Below, in pieces: positions 53,040 to 61,315 of a stretch of DNA of 64,000 nt. The stretch's first letter is position 1. Each line of letters begins with the position of its first letter. A program made the position numbers and the translations under genes. Below the pieces are notes generated by a model, which was not told the origin of the DNA, made no database searches, and saw nothing but the letters and a program-made list of their open reading frames with translations. Origin of the DNA: Arenimonas caeni. Its GTDB lineage: Bacteria; Pseudomonadota; Gammaproteobacteria; Xanthomonadales; Xanthomonadaceae. The DNA lies in the NCBI RefSeq assembly GCF_003024235.1, contig NZ_KZ679086.1, forward strand, positions 213,546-277,545, in the 5' to 3' direction.

Positions 53040-53081
53040 GGGGTCGGAGGCAATTTCCCGAAGGAAATTACCTCCGACCCC
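53040..53081. repeat. REP hairpin between fadE and the DUF4442 gene
   Basis: GGGGTCGGAGG at 53040-53050 and CCTCCGACCCC at 53071-53081 are perfect complements. Inner arms AATTTCC/GGAAATT surround a CGAA loop, giving a 19-bp stem with one unpaired position. The GGGGTC edge resembles RAYT-type REPs and the repeat at 11440. In this intercistronic place it may protect the upstream mRNA from 3' exonucleases. Confidence 0.85.
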
Positions 53082-53090
53082 AATTGGTCG

Positions 53091-55568
53091 TCAGGCGGCG
53101 CGGGTGGCCTGGCCGGCCTTGGGCATTTCCATGTGCAGCGAGGCGGCCTGCAGTTCGAACGGGTCGAAGTCGTCGACCGAGATCGCGTCCCAGGTCATCG
53201 TGCGCAGCTCCTCGAGCTGGGCTTTCTCCTCGGCCGTGATCCAGCCCTCGGCCACGCCCTCGGTCAGCTGCGAGGCGAAGTCGAGCGCCTCGATGTCGCT
53301 GTTCTTGAGCGCCTTGAGGAACTTGCGCTCCACCGGCTCGGCCAGGATCACCTTCGGCAGGTAGCTGTCGATGCGGCCGGCCGGGTTGTTCTCGCAGGGC
53401 GTCAGGAACACGCCCGAGGCCAGGCGGTCGCGCGCGTCGGACGGCGACATCAGCAGGGCGGCGGCGCGGCGGCCCAGGCGGTCGGACGGCAGCTGGGCGC
53501 GGCGGCCCCACGGGAACACAAGCATCCACATCAGCCAGCCGACGGGGCGGATCGGGAAGTTGCGCAGCGCGCCCGAGAGCGCCAGCTCGATCTTGTGCGC
53601 CGCGTCGTGGAAGGCGTAGGCCAGCAGCGGCTGCTCGGCGGCCGGGCGGCCCTCGTCCTCGTAGCGCTTGAGCATGGCGCTGGCGATGTAGAGCTGGCTG
53701 AGCACGTCGGCGTAGCGGCCGGAGATCTTCTCCTTGAACTTGAGCTTGCCGCCCAGGGTGAGCATCGACACGTCGGCCACCAGCGCCAGGTTGGCCGAGT
53801 AGCGGTTGAGCTTGCGGTAGTAGCGGCGGGTGTAGGCGTCGCCCGGGGCCTTGCCGATGCGCGCGCCGACCAGGCCCAGCACCCAGCTGCGCACCGCGTT
53901 GGAGATCGCGAAGCCGATGTGGCCGAACAGGCTGTGGTCGAACTCGCGCAGGCCGGCGGCCTTGTCCGGGTTCTGCGCCGCCTGCATTTCCTTGAGCACC
54001 CAGGGATGGCAGCGGATGGCGCCCTGGCCGAAGATCATCAGCGTGCGGGTCATGATGTTGGCGCCTTCGACCGTGATCGAGATCGGCGCCGCCTGCCAGC
54101 CGCGGCCCAGGTAGTTCATCGGGCCCAGGATCACGCCCTTGCCGCCGTGGATGTCCATGGCGTCGCGCGCGACCTCGCGGGCCAGTTCGGTGGCGTGGTA
54201 CTTGGCGATGGCCGAGGGCACGGCGGGCTTCTCGCCGCGGTCGACGGCGGCGGCGGTGGCCTGCGACAGCGCGGCGCAGGCATAGGCGTTGCCGGCGATG
54301 CGGGCCAGGGCCTCCTCGACGCCTTCGAAGCGGCCGATCGACAGGCCGAACTGCTTGCGGATGCGGGCGTAGGCGCCGCTGACCACGGCCGCGAGCTTGG
54401 ACGCGCCCGACGAGGTCGAGGGCAGGGTGATGGCGCGGCCCACGCTCAGGCACTCGACCAGCATGCGCCAGCCGGCGCCGATGTAGTCCTCGCCGCCGAT
54501 CAGCTGGCTCAGCGGCAGGAACACTTCCTGGCCGCGCACCGGGCCGTTCTGGAAGGCGCAGTTGAGCGGGAAGTGGCGGCGGCCGACCTCCAGGCCCGGG
54601 GTGTCGCGCGGGATCAGCGCGAGCGTGATGCCGCGGTCGGCCTGTTCGCCCAGCAGCTTGTCCGGGTCATGCAGGCGGAAGGCCAGGCCGATGACGGTGG
54701 CCACTGGGGCCAGGGTGATGTAGCGCTTGTCGAAGGTGAGCTTGACGCCGAGCACCTTGGCGCCGTTCCACTCGCCTTCGCAGACGACGCCGAAGTCCGG
54801 CAGGGAGGTCGCGTCGGAGCCGGCGAACGGGCCGGTGAGCGCGAAGCAGGGCACCTCGCGGCCGTCGGCCAGGCGGGGCAGGTAGTAGTCCTTCTGTTCC
54901 TTCGTACCGTAGTGCAGCAGCAGCTCGGCCGGGCCCAGCGAGTTGGGCACGCCGACGGTGGAGCTGAGCGTGGCCGACACCGAGGCCAGCTTCTGGATCA
55001 CCTTGTGGTGGGCGAGCGCCGAGAAGCCCAGGCCGCCGTATTCCTTCGGGATGATCATGCCGAAGAACTTGTTCTTCTTGAGGAAGTCCCACAGCTCCGG
55101 CGGCAGGTCCGCGCGCACATGGGTGACTTCCCAGTCGTTGGTCATGCGGCAGGCCTGCTCGACCGGGCCGTCGAGGAAGGCCTGCTCCTCGGCGGTGAGC
55201 TCCGGCCTGGGCTGGGCCAGCAGGGTTTCCCACTTCGGCATGCCCGAGAACAGCTCGCCCTCGAAGCCCACCGTGCCGGCGTCGAGCGCGGTCTTCTCGG
55301 TGTCCGAGAGCTTGGGCAGCATCTTCGTGTAGATGCGCAGCAGCGTGCGGGTGATCACCGCCTGGCGCAGCGGCGTGACGAGCAGCGGCAGCGTGGTGAC
55401 CGCCAGCAGCGCCGCGGCGACGATCGTCGCGGTCAGGTTGGCGCCGGCCAGGCCGCAGGCCACCAGGCCGGTGGCGGCGATGGCGGCGAACACCGCCAGG
55501 CGCCATCGATGGTAGGCCGACAACAGCACGGCCAGCAGCAGGACGATAAAGGGTGCGAGGATGCTCAT
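53091..55568 (-). CDS. fadE: acyl-CoA dehydrogenase FadE
   Basis: An 825-aa FAD enzyme of the long FadE type (E. coli 814 aa) that carries out the first step of fatty-acid beta-oxidation. Two hydrophobic helices lie at the N-terminus (within 1-50). The acyl-CoA dehydrogenase core (about 90-480) has FFGMIIPKEYGGLGFSALAHHKV, CFALTGPFAGSDA and GGKGVILGPMNYLGRGWQ. A long C-terminal helical domain follows. It begins inside the end of the alpha/beta hydrolase gene (4-nt overlap), and the operon is divergent from a TetR regulator with palindromic operators. Confidence 0.95.
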   Translation of the reverse strand: MSILAPFIVLLLAVLLSAYHRWRLAVFAAIAATGLVACGLAGANLTATIVAAALLAVTTLPLLVTPLRQAVITRTLLRIYTKMLPKLSDTEKTALDAGTVGFEGELFSGMPKWETLLAQPRPELTAEEQAFLDGPVEQACRMTNDWEVTHVRADLPPELWDFLKKNKFFGMIIPKEYGGLGFSALAHHKVIQKLASVSATLSSTVGVPNSLGPAELLLHYGTKEQKDYYLPRLADGREVPCFALTGPFAGSDATSLPDFGVVCEGEWNGAKVLGVKLTFDKRYITLAPVATVIGLAFRLHDPDKLLGEQADRGITLALIPRDTPGLEVGRRHFPLNCAFQNGPVRGQEVFLPLSQLIGGEDYIGAGWRMLVECLSVGRAITLPSTSSGASKLAAVVSGAYARIRKQFGLSIGRFEGVEEALARIAGNAYACAALSQATAAAVDRGEKPAVPSAIAKYHATELAREVARDAMDIHGGKGVILGPMNYLGRGWQAAPISITVEGANIMTRTLMIFGQGAIRCHPWVLKEMQAAQNPDKAAGLREFDHSLFGHIGFAISNAVRSWVLGLVGARIGKAPGDAYTRRYYRKLNRYSANLALVADVSMLTLGGKLKFKEKISGRYADVLSQLYIASAMLKRYEDEGRPAAEQPLLAYAFHDAAHKIELALSGALRNFPIRPVGWLMWMLVFPWGRRAQLPSDRLGRRAAALLMSPSDARDRLASGVFLTPCENNPAGRIDSYLPKVILAEPVERKFLKALKNSDIEALDFASQLTEGVAEGWITAEEKAQLEELRTMTWDAISVDDFDPFELQAASLHMEMPKAGQATRAA

Positions 55569-56464
55569 CGAAGATCTCCGTGGGCGGCCGCGTGGGGTTC
55601 GGCCAGGTCGGACAGGAACTGCAGCAGGGTGCCGGTGAACGCGTCGTTGTCGTCGCCGGCGACCATGTGGGTGGCGTCCGGCAGCTGCACGTGTCGCGCG
55701 TGCGGCGCCAGTTCGAGGAAGTGTTCGACGGTGCGGGCCGAGACCAGGTCGCTGCGGCCGCCGCTGACCAGCAGCACCGGCACGTCCAGCTCGCGGGTGG
55801 CGGCCTCGATCTCGGCCTGCAGGCCGTCGGTGGACGGGATGAACTCCGCCAGCAGGCGCGGGTCCCAGTGCCAGCCCAGGCGGCCGTCGTCGCGCCGCAC
55901 CAGCAGGTGCGCCAGCTGCGAGGGCGTCTTGCGCTGGCGCCGATGCGGCAGGTAGGCGGCGATCTCGTCGGCGGCGTGCTCGTAGGACTCGAAGCCGTCG
56001 GGGTGCGCGGTCATGAAACCGAGGATGCGCTCGACGCCGGAGGCTTCCCAGCGCGGCGTGATGTCCACCAGCACCATGGCCGAGAAGGCGCGGGTGCGCG
56101 CCTGTGCCACCAGGCCGGTCAGGCCGCCCATCGAGGCGCCCACCAGCACCGGGCGCGGGCCGAGCGCGGCGCCGGCGCGGGCGACGTCGTCGACGAACTG
56201 GTCGCCGTGGTAGGGGCGCGAATGCGGGTTGCGGGCCGACTCGCCGTGGCCGCGCGCATCCCAGGCCAGGCTGGTGCGGCCGGCCGCGGCCAGGTGGCGC
56301 TGCGTGCCGGCCCAGGCCTGGCGGGTCTGGCCGAAGCCATGCGCCAGCACCAGGCCCGGCCCGTGGCCGGCGGTGGTGCTGGCGGCCAGGCGCAGGCCGT
56401 CGGCCGCGTCGAAGGCGCGGGGACTCAGGCCCGGGATGGCCAGGGGAGTGGCAGGATTAACCAT
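55565..56464 (-). CDS. alpha/beta hydrolase, first gene of the fadE operon
   Basis: A 299-aa alpha/beta-hydrolase-fold enzyme with oxyanion-site HGFGQTRQAW, the arm DARGHGES, the nucleophile elbow GASMGG (Ser at about 111), an acid residue in VLLVSGGRSDLV and the terminal His in PDATHMVAGDD. An esterase, lipase or thioesterase acting on fatty acyl compounds is inferred from the shared operon with fadE. Transcription starts in the 88-nt gap with the TetR gene, where two operator-like palindromes lie, the first of them touching its start codon. Confidence 0.88.
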   Translation of the reverse strand: MVNPATPLAIPGLSPRAFDAADGLRLAASTTAGHGPGLVLAHGFGQTRQAWAGTQRHLAAAGRTSLAWDARGHGESARNPHSRPYHGDQFVDDVARAGAALGPRPVLVGASMGGLTGLVAQARTRAFSAMVLVDITPRWEASGVERILGFMTAHPDGFESYEHAADEIAAYLPHRRQRKTPSQLAHLLVRRDDGRLGWHWDPRLLAEFIPSTDGLQAEIEAATRELDVPVLLVSGGRSDLVSARTVEHFLELAPHARHVQLPDATHMVAGDDNDAFTGTLLQFLSDLAEPHAAAHGDLR

Positions 56465-56516
56465 ACGGCCGAGTATGGGGTGGCATTTCCGGCGCTGTCA
56501 ATACCAGCCCGTATGG
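56461..56516. promoter_or_regulatory. two palindromic operators between the fadE operon and the tetR gene
   Basis: Site 1 (56461-56478) is CCATAC-N6-GTATGG, perfectly symmetric. Site 2 (56499-56516) is CAATAC-N6-GTATGG, one mismatch. The centres are 38 nt apart. A further half site GTATGG at 56551 overlaps the tetR start codon. The repeated, unrelated-to-background motif in a divergent promoter region is typical of TetR autoregulation. Confidence 0.75.
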
Positions 56517-56552
56517 TGCATCATCGCCGCATCCCTTAGACTTGGCGACCGT

Positions 56553-57137
56553 ATGGTAACCCCCGCCAACAAGATCGAACGCCCCGCGCGCCTGAGCGCC
56601 GAGGACTGGGCGCTCGCCGCGCTCGACGTGATCGCCGAACAGGGGCTCGCGGCCGTCGCCGTCGAGCCGCTGGCGCGCCGGCTTGGCGTGACCAAGGGCA
56701 GCTTCTACTGGCATTTCCCCTCGCGTGAAGCGCTGCTGGTGGCGGCGCTCGAGCGCTGGGAGGTGATGGAGCAGGAAACCGTGTTCGGCCAGCTCGAGGC
56801 CGTGCCCGAGCCGCGCGCGCGCCTGAAGGCGCTGTTCCAGCTGGTGGCGCACGAACTCAGGCCGCACGTCATCTACAGTGAGCTGCTCAAGGCGCTCGAC
56901 CACCCGGTGGTGCAGCCGGTGCTCAAGCGCGTGTCCGAGCGCCGCATGGACTACCTCACCGCCAGTTTCCGGCAGGCCGGCCTGCCCAGGCTCGAGGCGC
57001 AGAACCGCGCCCGGCTGACCTACGCCGCCTACGTGGGCTTCCTGCAGCTCTCGCTGCAGCTGGGCCAGCCGCGCCTGCACCACGACGAGTTCGAGGCCTA
57101 CGTGGCCCACGTGATGGCCACGCTCATCCCGGCCTAG
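56553..57137 (+). CDS. TetR-family transcriptional regulator of the fadE operon
   Basis: A 194-aa regulator. The N-terminal helix-turn-helix (about 18-62) contains LAARRLGVTKGSFYWHF-like residues (LGVTKGSFYWHFPSREALL), the typical TetR recognition helix. The C-terminal ligand domain (about 75-194) is helical. It is divergent from the hydrolase-fadE operon across two palindromic operators, so it likely represses that operon and itself, with release by acyl-CoA or a fatty-acid derivative (inferred). ATG at 56553 gives the standard N-terminal length. Confidence 0.9.
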   Translation: MVTPANKIERPARLSAEDWALAALDVIAEQGLAAVAVEPLARRLGVTKGSFYWHFPSREALLVAALERWEVMEQETVFGQLEAVPEPRARLKALFQLVAHELRPHVIYSELLKALDHPVVQPVLKRVSERRMDYLTASFRQAGLPRLEAQNRARLTYAAYVGFLQLSLQLGQPRLHHDEFEAYVAHVMATLIPA

Positions 57138-57265
57138 CGGCCAGGCGGGGTTTTTCACGGGACAGGCCCCGGCGTGGCCGATAGAATAGGCACATCTGGC
57201 TCGCGCAGCCTTGCGCGCAGCCTCCCGGTTTCCCTTCATTGGCCCCGCCAGGAGCCCGCCCCGCA

Positions 57266-59014
57266 ATGTCCAGCAAGCTCGCCAGCCTCAACGATTGGGT
57301 TGCTTCGGTCGCCCAGCTCACCCAGCCCGACGCCATCCACTGGTGCGACGGCTCCGATGCCGAGAACGCGCGCCTGGTCGGGCTGATGCTCGCCAACGGC
57401 GATCTCATCAAGCTCAACGAGCAGACCCATCCGGACTGCTACCTGCACCGCTCCAGCCCCACCGACGTGGCGCGCGTCGAGCACCTGACCTTCGTGTGCA
57501 CCACGCACCCGGCCGACGCCGGCCCGAACAACAACTGGATGGCGCCGGACGAAGCCCACGGCGAGATGGACGCGCTGTACAAGGGCTGCATGCGCGGCCG
57601 CACCATGTACGTCGTTCCCTACTGCATGGGTCCGGTGGATTCGCCGCTGTCGCGTTGCGGCGTCGAGATCACCGACTCGCCGTACGTGGTGGCCAACATG
57701 CGCATCATGACCCGCATGGGCGCGCAGGCGCTGGCGCGCATCGAGCGCGACGGCAGCTTCGTCAAGGGCCTGCACTCGGTCGGCGAGCTCGACCCGGACC
57801 GCCGCTACATCATGCACTTCCCGGAAGAGCTGATGATCCAGAGCTACGGCTCGGGTTACGGCGGCAACGCCCTGCTGGGCAAGAAGTGCCATGCGCTGCG
57901 CATCGCCAGCTACCAGGCCCGCACCGAGGGCTGGCTGGCCGAGCACATGCTGATCGTCGGCATCGAAAATCCGAAGGGCGAGACGCACTACGTCGCCGCC
58001 GCCTTCCCCTCGGCCTGCGGCAAGACCAACCTGGCCATGCTGATCCCGCCGGAGGGCTACCGCCGCGACGGCTGGAAGGTCTGGACGGTCGGCGACGACA
58101 TCTGCTGGATGCACCCGGGCGCCGATGGCCGCCTGTACGCGATCAACCCGGAGGCCGGCTTCTTCGGCGTCGCCCCGGGCACCAGCGAGAAGACCAACCC
58201 CAATGCGATGGCGATGCTCAACCACGACGCCATCTTCACCAACGTCGGCATCACCGCCGACGGCCAGCCGTGGTGGGAGGGCATGAGCTCGGGCCAGCCG
58301 GTCAAGGACTGGCAGGGCCGCGACTACGACAAGTCGGTCAGCCCGGCCGCGCACCCGAACTCGCGCTTCACCGTGAGCGCGAAGCACTGCCCGAGCTACA
58401 CCGCCAAGGCCGAGGATCCCGAGGGCGTGCCGATCAGCGCCATCGTCTTCGGCGGCCGCCGCGCCTCGCTGGTGCCGCTGGTGTTCGAGGCCCGCGACTG
58501 GACCCACGGCGTGCTGGTCGGTGCCGCGATGGCTTCCGAGACCACCGCCGCCGCCACCGGCGCGGTCGGCGTGGTGCGCCGCGATTCCATGGCCATGAAG
58601 CCCTTCGCCGGCTACAACTTCGGCGATTACTTCGGGCACTGGCTGTCGTTCGACAAGCCCGGCGCCAAGCTGCCGAAGATCTTCCAGGTCAACTGGTTCC
58701 GCAAGGACGCCGACGGCAAGTTCATGTGGCCCGGCTTCGGCGACAACATGCGCGTGCTCGAGTGGATGCTCAAGCGCGTCACCGGCCAGGCCGAAGCCGT
58801 CGAGACCCCGGTGGGCAACCTGCCCAAGCCGGGCGACCTCAACGTCGACGGACTGGACCTGGATCCGGCGGTGCTCGAGCAGCTGCTCACCATCGACCGG
58901 GCGGGCTGGAAGGAAGAGATGGCGCACATCGGCGAATACCTCGAAGGCTTCGGCGATCGCACGCCGGCCGCGCTGGAAGCCGAGCGGGCCAGGATCGCCG
59001 CGCAGCTGGCCTGA
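57266..59014 (+). CDS. pckG: phosphoenolpyruvate carboxykinase (GTP)
   Basis: A 582-aa GTP-dependent enzyme converting oxaloacetate to phosphoenolpyruvate for gluconeogenesis. The kinase P-loop is SACGKTN at 249-255; NNWMAPDEA, CMRGRTMYVVPY and GSGYGGNALLGKK are other family blocks. It is the GTP form (about 600 aa) rather than the ATP form. GGAG lies 11 nt before ATG 57266. A TAGAAT -10-like hexamer stands at 57182. A strong terminator follows the stop. Confidence 0.97.
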   Translation: MSSKLASLNDWVASVAQLTQPDAIHWCDGSDAENARLVGLMLANGDLIKLNEQTHPDCYLHRSSPTDVARVEHLTFVCTTHPADAGPNNNWMAPDEAHGEMDALYKGCMRGRTMYVVPYCMGPVDSPLSRCGVEITDSPYVVANMRIMTRMGAQALARIERDGSFVKGLHSVGELDPDRRYIMHFPEELMIQSYGSGYGGNALLGKKCHALRIASYQARTEGWLAEHMLIVGIENPKGETHYVAAAFPSACGKTNLAMLIPPEGYRRDGWKVWTVGDDICWMHPGADGRLYAINPEAGFFGVAPGTSEKTNPNAMAMLNHDAIFTNVGITADGQPWWEGMSSGQPVKDWQGRDYDKSVSPAAHPNSRFTVSAKHCPSYTAKAEDPEGVPISAIVFGGRRASLVPLVFEARDWTHGVLVGAAMASETTAAATGAVGVVRRDSMAMKPFAGYNFGDYFGHWLSFDKPGAKLPKIFQVNWFRKDADGKFMWPGFGDNMRVLEWMLKRVTGQAEAVETPVGNLPKPGDLNVDGLDLDPAVLEQLLTIDRAGWKEEMAHIGEYLEGFGDRTPAALEAERARIAAQLA

Positions 59015-59038
59015 GCCGGCGCCACGCGCAAGACCCCG

Positions 59039-59071
59039 ACGGGCCGGCGACATGCCGGCCCGTTGCTTTTT
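59039..59071 (+). terminator. rho-independent terminator of pckG
   Basis: ACGGGCCGGC (59039-59048) pairs with GCCGGCCCGT (59054-59063), loop GACAT, then TGCTTTTT. Confidence 0.9.
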
Positions 59072-59115
59072 GCGCGCCTCTAAACCCCGGGCCACCCGAC
59101 GGCATCCCAGTGGGT

Positions 59116-59706
59116 ATGCTCAGCCTTGCCGTGAAACCCGCCCCCGCCAGCGCCGAGGCCCAGGCCGTCCGCGAGGAAGACCATGCCCTGGTCCGCGCCG
59201 CCGGCGCGGGGGACGTGCCGGCCTTCGAGCAGCTCTACCGCCGCCACGCCGCGCGGGTGTTCGCGGTGCTGCGCCGGCTCAGCGGGCAGGAGGCGCGCGC
59301 CGAGGAACTGCTGCAGGACGCTTTCGTGAAGGCCTGGCAGGCACTGCCGGGTTTCCGGTTCGAAAGCGCCTTCGGCACCTGGCTGCACCGGCTGGCGGTG
59401 AACACGGCGCTGATGGACCTGCGTTCGCGCCGCGGCGCCGAGGCGCTGGAGACCGACGACGAGGCCCTGGCCTGGCAGGCCACGCCCGACAGCGCCGGCC
59501 ACCGCACCGCGCTCGGCCTCGACCTCGAGCGCGCCGTGGCCAGCCTGCCGCCGCGGGCCCGCGCGGTGCTGGTGCTCCACGACATCGAGGGCTGGAAGCA
59601 CGAGGAAATCGCCGGCGAGCTGGGCATGGCCGTCGGCAGCTCCAAGGCCCAACTGCATCGCGCGCGCCAGCTGCTCAGGGCGCGCCTGGGAGAAGACCAT
59701 GAATGA
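59116..59706 (+). CDS. ECF-type RNA polymerase sigma factor (second module)
   Basis: A 196-aa sigma factor. Region 2 is at about 25-95 (FEQLYRRHAARVF, LLQDAFVKAWQ, TWLHRLAVN), and region 4 at about 135-190 (LPPRARAVLVLHDIEGWKHEEIA, GSSKAQLHRARQLLR). It resembles the sigma factor at 31607 in both domains. The next gene starts 8 nt inside its end, the same overlap as in the first module. The promoters it recognises are not identified here. Confidence 0.9.
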   Translation: MLSLAVKPAPASAEAQAVREEDHALVRAAGAGDVPAFEQLYRRHAARVFAVLRRLSGQEARAEELLQDAFVKAWQALPGFRFESAFGTWLHRLAVNTALMDLRSRRGAEALETDDEALAWQATPDSAGHRTALGLDLERAVASLPPRARAVLVLHDIEGWKHEEIAGELGMAVGSSKAQLHRARQLLRARLGEDHE

Positions 59707-60154
59707 CGAAGCCCTGCGTTTCCGCCTGCGCCAGTTGCCGCGCGAAATCGAACCGGCGCGCGACCTGTGGCCGGGCATCGCCGCCCGCCTGCCGGTGCGG
59801 CGGCCGAAGCCGCGGCGCTGGCCCACGCTGCTTACCCTGGCGGCCTGCCTTTGCCTGGCCGTGGGCGTGGCCGCCTGGCTGCGCCCGCAGGCGGCGCCCG
59901 GGCCGGGCCTGGAGGCCCGGCTGGTGCAGGCCGAGGTCGAAGCCCTGACCCGCGAGTACGAGGCCGCGCTGGCCGAACTCGCCGTCGTGCCCGTGCCCGA
60001 ACCGCTGGCCCCGGCCCTGGCCACGCTCGACCAGAGCGCCGGGCAGATCCGCGAGGCCCTGGCCGAGCAGCCCGGTTCGACCCGGCTGCTCGATCAGCTC
60101 AAACGCACCTATTCACGCCGGCTGGCGCTGACCCAGCGCGCCGCCCTCGGCTGA
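59699..60154 (+). CDS. putative anti-sigma factor, single-pass membrane protein
   Basis: A 151-aa protein with a cytoplasmic N-terminus (about 40 residues, LPREIEPARDLWPGIAARLP), one transmembrane helix (about 42-61) and a helical, probably coiled-coil periplasmic part (LVQAEVEALTREYEAALAEL). It has no zinc motif. The overlap with the sigma gene and the topology suggest a membrane anti-sigma factor; the short N-terminal D-LWP block is also seen in the counterpart at 31057. Confidence 0.62.
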   Translation: MNDEALRFRLRQLPREIEPARDLWPGIAARLPVRRPKPRRWPTLLTLAACLCLAVGVAAWLRPQAAPGPGLEARLVQAEVEALTREYEAALAELAVVPVPEPLAPALATLDQSAGQIREALAEQPGSTRLLDQLKRTYSRRLALTQRAALG

Positions 60155-60189
60155 TCGCCGCCCCGATGCGTACTAATAAGGAGTCCACC

Positions 60190-61095
60190 ATGTTCGCCCG
60201 ACTGATCCTGGCCACCAGCCTCATGCTCGCCTTGCCGGCGATGGCCGACACGCCCATCGATGAAACCCGGCCGCTGGCCGCCGATGGCCGCGTGTCCATC
60301 GAAAACCTCAAGGGCGAGATCGTCGTCCGGGCCTGGGACCGCCCCGAGGTCCACGTCACCGGCACCCTGGGCGAGGGCATCGAGTCGTTCTCGGTCGCCG
60401 GCAGCGGCAGCAGCCTTTCGATCGAGGTCAAGTACCCGAAGAACGGCGGCGGCTGGTTCTCGGGTGGCAACAAGTCCGGGCCGAGCCTGCTCGAGGTGCG
60501 CATGCCGGCCACGGCCTCGCTGGACGTGGACGCGGTGAGCGCGCGGGTCGACATCGCCGGCCTCGACGGCGGCCGCCTGTCGGTGGACAACGTGAGCGGC
60601 GAAGTGCGCGTGCGCGGCAGCCGGGTCTCCGAGGCGCGCTTCGACAATGTCTCCGGCGACATCGACGCCGAGATCGACAGCCCCGACATCGCCATTGACA
60701 CGGTCAGCGGCGATGTTCGCCTGGTCGGGGCCGGCGGCGGCAGCCTGGGCCTGGACACGGTCTCGGGCAGCGCCGGGGTGGAGCTTGGCGAGGTGCGCCG
60801 CGTGGTGATGGACACCGTGTCGGGCGACATCGAGCTCAGCACCCGGCTGGCGCCGGGCGGGCAGATCAGCGCCGACTCGGTGTCGGGCGGGCTGCGGCTG
60901 CGCCTGCCGGCCGACACGTCGGCCCGGCTGGCCGTCGAGACCTTCAGCGGCGGCATCAGCAGCCCGGTAGGCCAGGTCCAAACAGAACGTTACGGCCCTG
61001 GCAAGCGCCTGCAGGCCCCTCTGGGCGATGGCGATGGCGACATTCGACTGGAGGCTTTTTCCGGGGATGTGCGGGTTGAATTAACACTTAAGTGA
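60190..61095 (+). CDS. secreted DUF4097 beta-solenoid protein, third gene of the sigma module
   Basis: A 301-aa exported protein (signal peptide MFARLILATSLMLALPAMA) with the DUF4097 beta-strand repeat. At least seven copies of a D-x-V-S-G-(D/E) motif (DNVSGEVRV, DNVSGDIDA, DTVSGDVRL, DTVSGDIEL and others) recur about every 17-22 residues from about 120 to the end, as in right-handed beta-helices. Such proteins are often coded with ECF sigma and anti-sigma genes. It is likely periplasmic or surface-bound; function unknown. A terminator lies 19 nt after the stop. Confidence 0.85.
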   Translation: MFARLILATSLMLALPAMADTPIDETRPLAADGRVSIENLKGEIVVRAWDRPEVHVTGTLGEGIESFSVAGSGSSLSIEVKYPKNGGGWFSGGNKSGPSLLEVRMPATASLDVDAVSARVDIAGLDGGRLSVDNVSGEVRVRGSRVSEARFDNVSGDIDAEIDSPDIAIDTVSGDVRLVGAGGGSLGLDTVSGSAGVELGEVRRVVMDTVSGDIELSTRLAPGGQISADSVSGGLRLRLPADTSARLAVETFSGGISSPVGQVQTERYGPGKRLQAPLGDGDGDIRLEAFSGDVRVELTLK

Positions 61096-61113
61096 TTGAT
61101 TAAAAAGGACTTG

Positions 61114-61148
61114 ACGGCCCGGGGCGTGCAGGCGCCCCGGGCCGTTTT
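61114..61148 (+). terminator. rho-independent terminator of the second sigma module
   Basis: A 13-bp stem ACGGCCCGGGGCG/CGCCCCGGGCCGT (61114-61145) around TGCAGG, followed by TTTT. Confidence 0.9.
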
Positions 61149-61192
61149 GCGATTGGCGTCACGTTTTTGTCTATACGGCAACTTAACCCGGT

Positions 61193-61220
61193 TTGCGGAT
61201 CGTAAAGATTGCGTTATGCT
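61193..61220 (+). promoter_or_regulatory. promoter of the large TonB-dependent receptor
   Basis: -35 TTGCGG (61193-61198), 16-nt spacer, -10 TATGCT (61215-61220), about 96 nt before the start codon. The surrounding DNA is unusually AT-rich for this genome. Confidence 0.6.
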
Positions 61221-61315
61221 CGGCCAGCCAAGGTGGCCACCAATGACGGTAGTCATCTTTAGGCTTTGTCCCGAACTCTAGAGTCACCATCACTCTGACG
61301 TTGGAGAGAGAGTAA

